Shown piece by piece: positions 42,878 through 50,966 of a stretch of 64,000 nucleotides of DNA; positions within the stretch are counted from its first letter, which is position 1; each line of letters opens with the position of its first letter. The position numbers and the translations under genes were made by a program. This stretch comes from an uncultured Oscillospiraceae bacterium (GTDB taxonomy: Bacteria; Bacillota; Clostridia; Oscillospirales; Acutalibacteraceae). The DNA is taken from assembly GCA_949293315.1 (NCBI GenBank), contig CASFCH010000065.1:1-64000 (forward strand), given 5' to 3'. The notes beneath the pieces were generated by a model, which made no database searches, was not told the DNA's origin, and was given only the letters and a program-made list of their open reading frames with translations.

Positions 42878-43942
42878 ATGGATATTTTTCATATGTCAGA
42901 TATCATTCCGCTGCTTGGATTGCCATATCCGCCATACGGCAGATCTGCATATAACATTTCCTGTCCGTGTTGCGATGATAATCCGCGAAAAAAACATCTG
43001 AATATCAATCTGAAAAAAGATGTGTTTCGATGTCCGCGCTGCGGATTCTGCGGCGGTGTATTCGATCTGTATTCTCATTACACCGGCATACCGCGTAATG
43101 AAGTTCGGGATGCTCTGATTGCGAGACTGAATGTGCAGGGCGAAGTAAAAAAACCTCGGCAGCAGATTGTTGTCAAAGAGGTTCCTGATTGTCCGCTTAC
43201 CGATGTGGACAGCAGGCATGAAACCTATCAAACATTACTCTCGAAATTATCGCTGGCCTCTGATCATCGGCAGAATTTACACGATAGAGGGTTATCTGAT
43301 GAGATGATTGAGCGGCTTGGATATAAAACAACACCGGTTATCGGAATGAAAGCGCTTGCAAAACAGTTGATGAGTGAAGGACTTTATCTTGCCGGTGTTC
43401 CTGGATTTTATAAGACGGATAGCGGCGAATGGTCGTTTATAAATGAAAAGCGTGGGATTTTGATACCGGTTCGGGAAGAACATGGCTCAATTCAAGGTCT
43501 TCAGATACGACGGGATAATGTGACTCGTCGAAAATTTCGCTGGGTTTCCAGTGTGGGAAAAAGCGACGGCTGCGGCGCTGAAGCATGGGCACATCTTGCC
43601 GGACCGCCGAGGCAAACCATTTTGCTTACGGAAGGTCCGATGAAAGCGGATGTCATTCATAATCTGACAGGTCAAACCGTAGTCGCAGTGCCGGGCGTTA
43701 GTTCTCTTACACACTTAGAGCGAATGCTTACTTATTTGCGAGAAATGGGGACAACAAAAATAATGACCGCATTTGATATGGATTTTCTCAGTAATCCAAA
43801 TGTTCAAAACGGTTATAACAACCTTGTAGGAATGCTCAGCAGCATGGGATTTGTGTATGGAACCTATCTCTGGGATCCGCAATATAAGGGACTTGATGAT
43901 TATATCTGGAAATATCTCATCCGGTCATCAATCTCACAGTAA
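42878..43942 (+). CDS. DnaG-type primase (CHC2 zinc finger plus TOPRIM)
   Basis: 354 residues. N-terminal CHC2-type zinc finger (SCPCCDDNPRKKHLNI to CPRCGFCGGVFDLY), then a TOPRIM region with LLTEGPMKADVIHNL and MTAFDMDF. Much shorter than chromosomal DnaG (no helicase-interaction domain), as in element primases that start complementary strand synthesis after transfer or during plasmid-like replication. Last gene of the unit B operon. Confidence 0.88.
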   Translation: MDIFHMSDIIPLLGLPYPPYGRSAYNISCPCCDDNPRKKHLNINLKKDVFRCPRCGFCGGVFDLYSHYTGIPRNEVRDALIARLNVQGEVKKPRQQIVVKEVPDCPLTDVDSRHETYQTLLSKLSLASDHRQNLHDRGLSDEMIERLGYKTTPVIGMKALAKQLMSEGLYLAGVPGFYKTDSGEWSFINEKRGILIPVREEHGSIQGLQIRRDNVTRRKFRWVSSVGKSDGCGAEAWAHLAGPPRQTILLTEGPMKADVIHNLTGQTVVAVPGVSSLTHLERMLTYLREMGTTKIMTAFDMDFLSNPNVQNGYNNLVGMLSSMGFVYGTYLWDPQYKGLDDYIWKYLIRSSISQ

Positions 43943-43950
43943 ACCAAAGG

Positions 43951-43984
43951 CGGGCGGAAGTTGCAACTTTCTGCCCGTTTTTTT
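43951..43984 (+). terminator. Terminator after the primase gene
   Basis: CGGGC / GCCCG outer stem with a complementary inner GAAGTTG / CAACTTTC part, then seven T. Confidence 0.85.
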
Positions 43985-44078
43985 ATGCGTATTTCAAATA
44001 AAATGAGTATTTAATGTTGCAAATGCGGATAAACATCCGTGTAATAAGATAAAATATAAACTCAGGAGGTATCTCAAA

Positions 44079-44999
44079 ATGATTATTGCAATTGATCACG
44101 GCAATTACGCCATAAAAACCCTCAACCATTCTTTTGTTGCGGGACTTTCCGAGCATACAGTAAAACCGCCGATGACCGATGAAATAATGGAATACGACGG
44201 AAGATTTTGGACGCTTACCGGCAACCGACTCTCCTATATGCGCGATAAGACACAGGATGAGCGGTACTTTATTCTTACACTGTTTGCGATTGCCAAAGAA
44301 CTGGAAAGCACCGGACGGCTGTCTGCTTTTGAACCCATTGACCTTGCGGTTGGTCTTCCGCCAGAACATTACGGCATACTGAAGAACAAGTTTGCTCAGT
44401 ATTTCAAGCGGACAGGCACGGTCAATTTTGTTTACAAAGACAATCCTGTCAGCATTATTATCCGCAATGTGTGCGTTTATCCTCAGGCATATGCAGCGGT
44501 TGTACCGTATGCTGGGAAACTCCTCAGCACGCTGATGATGTTTGTTGTAGATATCGGAGGATACACTACGGATGTGTTGCTTCTCAGAAATGGCAAACCG
44601 GATTTACAGTTCTGCCGCAGCCTGGAGCTGGGCGTCATCACAATGAATAATGATATCATTCGCAGAGTTGGTGCTTTGCACGATATGAAGATCGAGGACG
44701 AGCATATCAGTGCTGTGCTGCGTGGTAAAGAAACATTTTTGCCGGAGGATGTGATACAAACAATTACGAAAGCTACAGAGACACATACCAGAGACATCCT
44801 GCATAAGCTTCGCGAGTTGCAGGTAGATCTAAGAGCGAATCCGGCAATGTTTATCGGAGGCGGTTCTATTCTTTTTGAAGATTATATCAAGGCGTCTAAC
44901 CTTGTTAGCAAAGCGGATTTCATTGAAGATCCCAAAGCGAATGCCATAGGATATCAGATGCTTGCCTCCAAACAGTTAGGTTATCGCCCGACAGCATAA
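44079..44999 (+). CDS. parM: ParM/StbA-like actin-family partition ATPase
   Basis: 306 residues with actin-fold motifs: phosphate 1 IAIDHGNYAIKT (residues 3-14), phosphate 2 FVVDIGGYTTDVLLL (~residue 160) and adenosine motif MFIGGGSILF (~262). ParM-type proteins form filaments that push apart plasmid copies. It is followed 16 bp later by a ParR-like gene, giving a type II partition operon. GGAGG precedes the ATG. Partition genes are expected on plasmids and point to a maintained circular form of this integrated element. Confidence 0.85.
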   Translation: MIIAIDHGNYAIKTLNHSFVAGLSEHTVKPPMTDEIMEYDGRFWTLTGNRLSYMRDKTQDERYFILTLFAIAKELESTGRLSAFEPIDLAVGLPPEHYGILKNKFAQYFKRTGTVNFVYKDNPVSIIIRNVCVYPQAYAAVVPYAGKLLSTLMMFVVDIGGYTTDVLLLRNGKPDLQFCRSLELGVITMNNDIIRRVGALHDMKIEDEHISAVLRGKETFLPEDVIQTITKATETHTRDILHKLRELQVDLRANPAMFIGGGSILFEDYIKASNLVSKADFIEDPKANAIGYQMLASKQLGYRPTA

Positions 45000-45015
45000 C
45001 AGGGAGGCCGATAGC

Positions 45016-45372
45016 GTGAAGAAGGATGGTAAGTATAGATATACCTTGGGATTTGGTGATTCGTCAGAGAAAAACCATATGGTTGGCGAATTTTTGGAAA
45101 GGATAGGAAATAAGAAAAGCGCTATTATTGTTGAAGCTGTAGCGCAGTACTTGGAATCACATCCGGAAATCAATATGGATTGCAGAAGAATTCAAGTAAA
45201 GATTAAGCCGGATATTTCTTGGGCTGAGTTAGAAGAAAAAATCCGCAGTATTATAGACGAGAAAATATCAGTCGCTCAGGCCAGTGGCGGCTTGGAGAAC
45301 ACTGGTGGCCAGCCTATAATTGCAGATGCGGATATAGACGAGATGCTACACAATTTGAACTTATTTGATTAG
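45016..45372 (+). CDS. parR: ParR-like partition adaptor
   Basis: 118 residues, GTG start behind GGGAGG. The N-terminal half (KYRYTLGFGDSSEKNHMVGE, then KKSAIIVEAVAQYLESHPEI) fits the ribbon-helix-helix centromere-binding domain of ParR proteins, and the acidic C-terminus ending in DIDEMLHNLNLFD would contact the ParM filament. The assignment rests mainly on gene order and size. Direct repeats forming the parC centromere are not obvious in the 95 bp upstream of parM. Confidence 0.65.
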   Translation: MKKDGKYRYTLGFGDSSEKNHMVGEFLERIGNKKSAIIVEAVAQYLESHPEINMDCRRIQVKIKPDISWAELEEKIRSIIDEKISVAQASGGLENTGGQPIIADADIDEMLHNLNLFD

Positions 45373-45379
45373 TAAGCAA

Positions 45380-45410
45380 GAAGGGGTTCTCCGAGGGTGA
45401 GGATCCCTTC
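45380..45410 (+). terminator. Terminator after the ParR-like gene
   Basis: GAAGGG / CCCTTC stem with partly paired interior, followed by a T/C-rich tract. Confidence 0.55.
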
Positions 45411-45523
45411 TCTCTTTCATTTTCAAACATTTCTTATACAATTCCACTTATACTGCGTGTTTTGGAATTTTGCTTTCTTCAAACTGTGTTGATGATGGAA
45501 TAAAATTGAGATATAAGGAGTGT

Positions 45524-45868
45524 ATGAATTTGGAGTACAAAAAGCTGGGTGCTAATGTGAGAAAGTACCGTAAAATTGCAGGACTCACACAGGAAGAGCT
45601 TGCAGAAATCATAGGCTGTTCCAATAGCCATATCGGGCAAATTGAAAATGGACGAGGTGTTCCGAGTTTGGATACGATGGTCAAAATAGCAAATGCTTTG
45701 GGTGTGATGATTGACCAGTTTGTGGTAGCAGACTCAGATCACCCGGAGCTTATTTATTTGCACGAAATCAGTGCAAAGCTAAAAAGCTACCCACTGAATA
45801 AGCGTATCCTTGCGTGTGAAATGATAGAAAACCTTTTGAAGGTCATTGATAATTCGGATCAGAAGTAA
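45524..45868 (+). CDS. XRE-family regulator
   Basis: 114 residues. Canonical HTH: LGANVRKYRKIAGLTQEELA, IIGCSNSHIGQIENGRGVPS, followed by a short helical dimer region. ATG 45,524 behind ATAAGGAG; the longer frame lacks a ribosome site. It stands alone between the partition genes and the Tn916-like regulators and is a candidate master repressor of the element. Confidence 0.85.
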   Translation: MNLEYKKLGANVRKYRKIAGLTQEELAEIIGCSNSHIGQIENGRGVPSLDTMVKIANALGVMIDQFVVADSDHPELIYLHEISAKLKSYPLNKRILACEMIENLLKVIDNSDQK

Positions 45869-46195
45869 ACAGGGAGGAGTGCAAATGACAAAATATCATT
45901 AGCGATGCCAATAGGCGAAAAAATAAAAGACGAAGACAAATACATAGGATAAACTACAACGACCTTATTGAGGTGGTTGTTCTATTTTGCGCTTTTGAGC
46001 GGTTACAGTATGCCTTTGTGTGCTGTGGCCGCTTTTTTATATTCACTTTGAAAGGGGGTGGTTCCAATGATTGTTTAATGCTATGTACAGGAGAGGCATC
46101 ACGGTCACTAATAATCATAGCGTGCCGTTTCGGCATTTTACCATATATACCTTCCTTCCACCGCCGCAGCGGCGCGTCTGGAAGGGGGTTAAAAG
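45869..46195. other. Non-coding region with stacked hairpins before the sigma-like gene
   Basis: Three hairpins: ACAACGACCT / AGGTGGTTGT (45,956-45,980); AGCGGTTACAG / CTGTGGCCGCT with six T (45,998-46,038), a terminator; and CTTCC..CGCCGC / GCGGCG..GGAAG (46,151-46,184) right before the ribosome site of the next gene. The hairpin-then-terminator order and a GGTTACA segment resemble leader units A-C, but sequence similarity is too low to group them. No convincing ORF. Confidence 0.6.
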
Positions 46196-46606
46196 GTGTC
46201 GAAGGACACGGATCGGGATGAACTGCGTGCAAGATTCACTGTCTACATATCGCAGGTTATCATCCACGCAAAACTGGATTATATCCGACAGCTTAAACGA
46301 AAGGCGCAGGAAACCTATCTGGAGGATTTGGAAATAGAACCTTCTATAGATTTTGAAGAGCAGTATGTGCAAGCATACAGCAACAGGCAGTCCTTTGAGT
46401 TTGAGGAAGAGAAGCTGGCCAACGCTTTTTCATCTCTCCCATTGATGCGGCAGAGAGTGCTGGAAATGCTCTTTATCGAAGAATTGACCGCTATCGAGAT
46501 CGCACAGAAAATGAACTGTTCCGTTAAGTATGTGTATGACCAAAAATATTTGGCTCTGCAGAAGCTTCGGAAAAGTTTGGGAGGTGAAACAGATGACCAA
46601 AAGTGA
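46196..46606 (+). CDS. Sigma-70-like regulator (Tn916 Orf7 type)
   Basis: 136 residues, GTG start behind GAAGGGGG. The C-terminal half has a sigma region 4-like HTH (LPLMRQRVLEMLFIEELTAI, then MNCSVKYVYDQKYLALQKLR). Similar proteins lie upstream of the integrase in Tn916-family elements. It overlaps the following small gene by 14 bp. Expected to influence excision or transfer genes. Confidence 0.8.
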   Translation: MSKDTDRDELRARFTVYISQVIIHAKLDYIRQLKRKAQETYLEDLEIEPSIDFEEQYVQAYSNRQSFEFEEEKLANAFSSLPLMRQRVLEMLFIEELTAIEIAQKMNCSVKYVYDQKYLALQKLRKSLGGETDDQK

Positions 46607-46784
46607 GTTTGCTGAAATTCTGACTCGTGCAACAGAGGGCGACCACGCAGCGCTGGATAAAATCTTTGAGCTTTATATGCCGCTCATTGATAAACACAGC
46701 GTTGTAGGCGGCAGGTTTGACGAAGACTGCAAGCAATACATTATGCTTCAGGTAGCACTGCAGATCGCTCGCTTCAAGATTTAA
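46593..46784 (+). CDS. Conjugative-transposon-type HTH protein (Tn916 Orf8 type)
   Basis: 63 residues: FAEILTRATEGDHAALDKIF, ELYMPLIDKHS and a C-terminal helix. This is the small helix-turn-helix protein that pairs with the sigma-like gene in Tn916 relatives. GGAGGTG precedes ATG 46,593, inside the end of the previous gene. Confidence 0.8.
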   Translation: MTKSEFAEILTRATEGDHAALDKIFELYMPLIDKHSVVGGRFDEDCKQYIMLQVALQIARFKI

Positions 46785-46797
46785 GACTTTTATAAGA

Positions 46798-46832
46798 GTA
46801 CGCCGGCTTTCTGGTAGAGTCGGCGTGCTTTT
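46798..46832 (+). terminator. Terminator after the regulator pair
   Basis: GTACGCCGGC / GTCGGCGTGC (wobble pairs) with a 12-nt loop and four T. Confidence 0.7.
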
Positions 46833-46898
46833 ATAAAAATTTTAAATCATCTGCGAAATCCGATGTCCCCTATTCGCTTTTATTTAACGAAGGCATCC

Positions 46899-47200
46899 TT
46901 CTGCACCTTGAAAACTGAATAGCAAACCTCGGTACATCCCCTGATGATGAGCGGCTATCCCTTTGTGTGGCGAACAAAGTCAAGAGCACTGATATGCAGG
47001 TAGCCCCTGCATAACGCGAGGAGGCATCAGGGATAATAATGGTACTTCCGTAATTCGCGGCTCGGTCACAATGAAGGCGGAGAGATGAGATTTCTATGGA
47101 CCCAGTAGCTATGGGCGCCGAGTTAGGCACTATATGATATTGCTATCTCTTGAATAGGACTGGTCTATTTTGGCAATAATTTTAGAGAAACCATAAGGGA
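46899..47200 (+). ncRNA. Structured RNA-like intergenic region upstream of the recombinases
   Basis: No ORF occupies 46,785-47,213. The stretch begins with GCACCTTGAAAACTGAATAG, which resembles the 16S-23S spacer end of Firmicutes. Then hairpins CTTTGT / ACAAAG (46,960-46,979) and ATGCAGG / CCTGCAT (46,994-47,012) are enclosed by a long-range pairing of ATCCC-c-TGATG (46,936-46,946) with CATCAGGGAT (47,024-47,033). CCCA / TGGG (47,101-47,115) and CTCGG / CCGAG (47,061-47,122) close a second domain. It may be a regulatory RNA or leader; identity unknown. Confidence 0.5.
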
Positions 47201-47213
47201 AAGGAGTGTTTTA

Positions 47214-47474
47214 ATGGGCACGAACATTAACCGCAAAAGTTTGAATGAAATGCAACAGGTAGACATTCGGACTGTAGATAAATCGGCATTGATTGATCTA
47301 AATAGCGTAAAAATTGACGAATCGCTTCCCATACCGGAGAGAGTTGCTTCATTTGTCAGTCAAATCGGAAACCCCTATTGCTTCCGGGTAGGCGATGTGG
47401 CTGTAAAAGTGGTATATAAGACGGACGGCCCCACATTTCAACAAAATATGGAGGAAATTTTACGCACGATTTGA
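47214..47474 (+). CDS. DUF6870-like protein
   Basis: 86 residues (RKSLNEMQQVDIRTVDKSAL, then RVASFVSQIGNPYCFRVGDV). The pattern fits the DUF6870 family of small proteins found just before serine recombinases in Clostridia elements; function unknown, perhaps connected with recombination control. AAAGGAGTG precedes the ATG. Confidence 0.7.
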   Translation: MGTNINRKSLNEMQQVDIRTVDKSALIDLNSVKIDESLPIPERVASFVSQIGNPYCFRVGDVAVKVVYKTDGPTFQQNMEEILRTI

Positions 47475-47613
47475 TTCTGGGAATGTATGGAATATGGCAA
47501 ACTGGGTAGAAAATCCGGTTTGAATGTGCTACAATACGGGTGGACTAAAAATTTGCATACTCACCCAGAAGCAGTGGTTTGTGGCGAACTAATTGCTAAA
47601 GGAGTGAGTATAT

Positions 47614-49266
47614 ATGATCAATCAGAAGGTGCAGCAGTATAATGCTGCTATTTATCTGAGACTATCCAAAGAGGATATGGACTCTGCTCAAAAAGCGGAG
47701 AGCAATAGCATTGTAAATCAAAAACAGCTTATTTTGGGCTTTTTACAGGATAAGCCTGATATTAAGGTTGTATCTATAAGAATAGACGATGGATATACTG
47801 GGACGAATTTTGATCGCCCACAGTTTCAGCTGATGATGGATGACATCAAGGCTGGGCTCATTAACTGTGTGGTGGTCAAGGATTTGTCCCGTTTTGGGCG
47901 TGAGTACATTAACGCCGGAAAGTATATTGATCGTCTATTTCTTTATAATGGCATAAGGCTGATTGCGATCAATGATGGGATTGATACCATCACAAGGACG
48001 CAGTCTGACGAACTGAATATTACCCTGAAGAATTTAATCAATGACAGCTACTGCCGTGATATGTCAATTAAAGTGCGCAGCCATCTACAGGTCAAAAGGA
48101 AGAATGGCGAATATATCGGTGCCTTTACCCCATTCGGCTATCGTAAAGCAGAAAATGATCACAATCAGCTGGAGATTGACGATTATGCTGCATCTGTCGT
48201 AGAGGATATATTCCGATGGAAATTGGAAGGCATGAGTCAGGATGGCATTGCAAAAAGGCTGACGGCAGATGGCGTTCTTTCTCCGATGGAATATAAGAAG
48301 AGCCAGGGTGAGCGGTTCAAAACCGGTTTTGAGACTGGAAAGCAGACACAGTGGACATCGGTTGCTGTTCGCAGGATATTGACGAATCCCGTGTATATCG
48401 GCACCTTGATCCAAGGAATCCGTACAAAACCAAATTATAAAATCAATACGGTTATTGTGAATGATGAGGACAAATGGGTTAAGGTTGAGAATGCCCACAA
48501 ACCGATTGTATCAGAGCGGATTTTTAATCTTGTGCAAAGACTTTTGCTGCTGGACACACGAACTTCACCCAAGGAAAAGGTTGTGCATCCATTGGCCGGG
48601 CTGGTTATTTGCGGAGACTGTAAAGGTCCGATGGTTAAGACATCGACCAGTTCTGGTGGCAAAAAGTATTGCTACTATATTTGTGATACTAACAAAAAGC
48701 ACAAAGGCTGTACCAGCAGTCATAGAATTTCCGAAAGTGATTTGGAGCAAACTGTCTTGATTCTGCTCAGAGAGCATATCCGTATGGTGTGTGAGTTGGA
48801 TTCCTGCTTAGAAGTAATCCGAAAGGTTCCGTTCCAAAAGATAAAGCTAAAGAAAGTTCAGGAACGGCAATTGAAGATAGAGGAAGAATTGGAACGGTAT
48901 CGCAGGCTTAAACTTTCGCTCTATGAGGATATGAAAGATGGTCTTATCTCGAAAGAGGACTATGTGGATATCAAAGCGCAGTATGATGAGCGTATTGCCT
49001 CTCAGAAACAGGCATATGATCAGGCGCAAAAGGAAATTGATATGTACTTGGACGACAACTCCAAACCGCATCAGTGGATACAGGAGTTTATGGAGCATCG
49101 CAATATAACAGAACTTACGCGGATGGTCGCTGTTGAATGTATTGATGAAATTGCAATCTATGAGGATCGAAAGATCGAGGTTTCATTCACTCATTGGCAA
49201 GACTACTCGGCATTATCTGAACAAGTGCGAGAGTATTATCAGGAAAATCATAAGGAGGTTGTATAA
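47614..49266 (+). CDS. Large serine recombinase 1
   Basis: 550 residues. Resolvase catalytic domain with YLRLSKED (Ser18) and VVKDLSRFGREYI, a Recombinase domain (GAFTPFGYRKAEND onward), a zinc ribbon (VICGDCKGPM to HKGC) and a coiled-coil insert (~395-470). First of three consecutive integrase-like genes; its TAA shares a base with the next ATG. An extended -10 (TGCTACAAT, ~47,528-47,536) and AAAGGAGTG precede it. Any of the three could perform integration in spoVAC; triplets of such recombinases are known from some streptococcal integrative elements. Confidence 0.95.
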   Translation: MINQKVQQYNAAIYLRLSKEDMDSAQKAESNSIVNQKQLILGFLQDKPDIKVVSIRIDDGYTGTNFDRPQFQLMMDDIKAGLINCVVVKDLSRFGREYINAGKYIDRLFLYNGIRLIAINDGIDTITRTQSDELNITLKNLINDSYCRDMSIKVRSHLQVKRKNGEYIGAFTPFGYRKAENDHNQLEIDDYAASVVEDIFRWKLEGMSQDGIAKRLTADGVLSPMEYKKSQGERFKTGFETGKQTQWTSVAVRRILTNPVYIGTLIQGIRTKPNYKINTVIVNDEDKWVKVENAHKPIVSERIFNLVQRLLLLDTRTSPKEKVVHPLAGLVICGDCKGPMVKTSTSSGGKKYCYYICDTNKKHKGCTSSHRISESDLEQTVLILLREHIRMVCELDSCLEVIRKVPFQKIKLKKVQERQLKIEEELERYRRLKLSLYEDMKDGLISKEDYVDIKAQYDERIASQKQAYDQAQKEIDMYLDDNSKPHQWIQEFMEHRNITELTRMVAVECIDEIAIYEDRKIEVSFTHWQDYSALSEQVREYYQENHKEVV

Positions 49267-50966
49267 TGGCACGAAAAAGCAGAAAAGCAGTTAATCAAGT
49301 AATATTGCCAGCAGCCCCTTCTGAAAAAATATATCGCGCCGGCCTTTATGCTCGAATCTCAGTAGAAACAGAGAGAAAGCGCGAGGCAGATACGATTGGC
49401 AACCAAATTCAACTGTTGAAGGACTTTGCCAGCGAAAATTTAGATATTGATGTCGCAGACATTTATGTGGACGATGATATTTCGGGTACAGACTTTGTCC
49501 GTCCAGAGTTTTCAAGAATGATGAATGATATTCGAGATGGAAAGATCGACTGCGTGATAGTTAAGGACCTTTCCAGGCTTGGGCGAAACCTGATTGAAAC
49601 CGGCGAATATATTGAAATGGTGTTCCCTGTCCTTGGCGTTCGCTTTATTGCAATTACAGACAGATTCGATTCAAAGACGATGCAGGTCGATATCGGCGTA
49701 CAGATCAAGAATATGACGAATGAAATGTATGCAAAAGACGCCTCTCAAAAAATCTGTTCCGTAATGCGATCAATTCAAGAGCAAGGAAAATTTGCAGGCA
49801 GCAGGGCACCCTATGGTTATGTAAGAGATCCACGGGATAAGCATATGCTGTTAGCCGATGATGAAACCGCACCGATTGTCAGGGAAATGTTTGAAATGGT
49901 TGCAGATGGCGCTACCTTGCATTATGTTGCGACCACTTTGAATGAGCAAGGTGTTGCTTCGCCAGGCCGGCGTTTATACGAAACCGGCATTTCAAAAAAA
50001 GATAAGTATAAGAATTCCATATGGTATATGCAGACCGTTCGCAGGATCTTACAGGATAGAATATATCTTGGCTGGATGGTTAGCGGCAAGTATGCTTCTG
50101 AATTCTATATTACCGGTCAAAAAGGAAGTAAAGCCGTACCTCCGGAAGAATGGATTATCACAAAAGGCACTCACGAGCCTATTGTGACAGAGGAATTATT
50201 TAATCGGGTCCAGGAGTATTTTGCTAAAAATAAGGAAGAGCACGCCCTGGCTACGAAGTACGATCACAAAAGTAAGCGTGAGAGTATGTTCCGGGGGCAT
50301 TTGTTCTGTGGTGAATGCGGAAAAGCTATGCACATCCGTCGAAAAGTAAATCACGGGAGAGAAAGTTACTGGTATTGCTGTATGATTCACGAACACTACA
50401 ACAGCCAATATTGCAGCAAGAAGGCTGTTAAAAGTGAGCAGCTGGAATCAATGGTTCACACACTGATCCAAAATCAGATGGCTCTGTACTTAGATGCCAA
50501 AAGTATTATTGCGGAGCTCAACAAGAAAAATACCAGCCAAGTCCGCTATAAAGTGTACAAAGAACAGATTAACAACCTGCAGCGGCAGATTGACCGCTAT
50601 ATGGAACTGAAAGCGGCTTTATACGAAGATTATGCGGAAGGCACGATTACCGCAGAAGACTATGTGGCTATGGGACAAGAATATGCACAAAAAGCTGATG
50701 AATTGCGGATTTTCCTATCGGAAATAAAAAAAGAATCCCGCAAATATGATCCGGAATATATGGGTGGTGAACATTGGGCAAAGCTTGTTACCGACTTTAA
50801 GGATCAAAAAACTTTGGATAGAAAGATGGTCGAAGCATTTGTAAACAAGCTGACGCTCTATAACGATGGCCGAGCGGAAATTGAATTCAATTTCCGTGAT
50901 GAATTGGAAGAAGTTTTGCTTTGGGCAGCAATGCGAAAAAAGGAGGTGAACAAATATGCCGGATAA
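49266..50966 (+). CDS. Large serine recombinase 2
   Basis: 566 residues. A 22-residue N-terminal extension precedes the catalytic domain (AGLYARISVETE, Ser32; VVKDLSRLGRNLI), then Recombinase domain (GSRAPYGYVRDP), zinc ribbon (LFCGECGKAM to YCSKK) and coiled coil. The gene overlaps the third recombinase by 11 bp, so translation of all three is coupled. Sequence is clearly diverged from recombinases 1 and 3, arguing for different DNA-binding specificities or a division of labour rather than a recent duplication. Confidence 0.95.
   Translation: MARKSRKAVNQVILPAAPSEKIYRAGLYARISVETERKREADTIGNQIQLLKDFASENLDIDVADIYVDDDISGTDFVRPEFSRMMNDIRDGKIDCVIVKDLSRLGRNLIETGEYIEMVFPVLGVRFIAITDRFDSKTMQVDIGVQIKNMTNEMYAKDASQKICSVMRSIQEQGKFAGSRAPYGYVRDPRDKHMLLADDETAPIVREMFEMVADGATLHYVATTLNEQGVASPGRRLYETGISKKDKYKNSIWYMQTVRRILQDRIYLGWMVSGKYASEFYITGQKGSKAVPPEEWIITKGTHEPIVTEELFNRVQEYFAKNKEEHALATKYDHKSKRESMFRGHLFCGECGKAMHIRRKVNHGRESYWYCCMIHEHYNSQYCSKKAVKSEQLESMVHTLIQNQMALYLDAKSIIAELNKKNTSQVRYKVYKEQINNLQRQIDRYMELKAALYEDYAEGTITAEDYVAMGQEYAQKADELRIFLSEIKKESRKYDPEYMGGEHWAKLVTDFKDQKTLDRKMVEAFVNKLTLYNDGRAEIEFNFRDELEEVLLWAAMRKKEVNKYAG

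Noticed and set aside
46899-47213. Group II intron or rRNA fragment
   Set aside because: No domain V-like hairpin, no reverse transcriptase and only a short rRNA-spacer-like string; called a structured region of unknown type instead.
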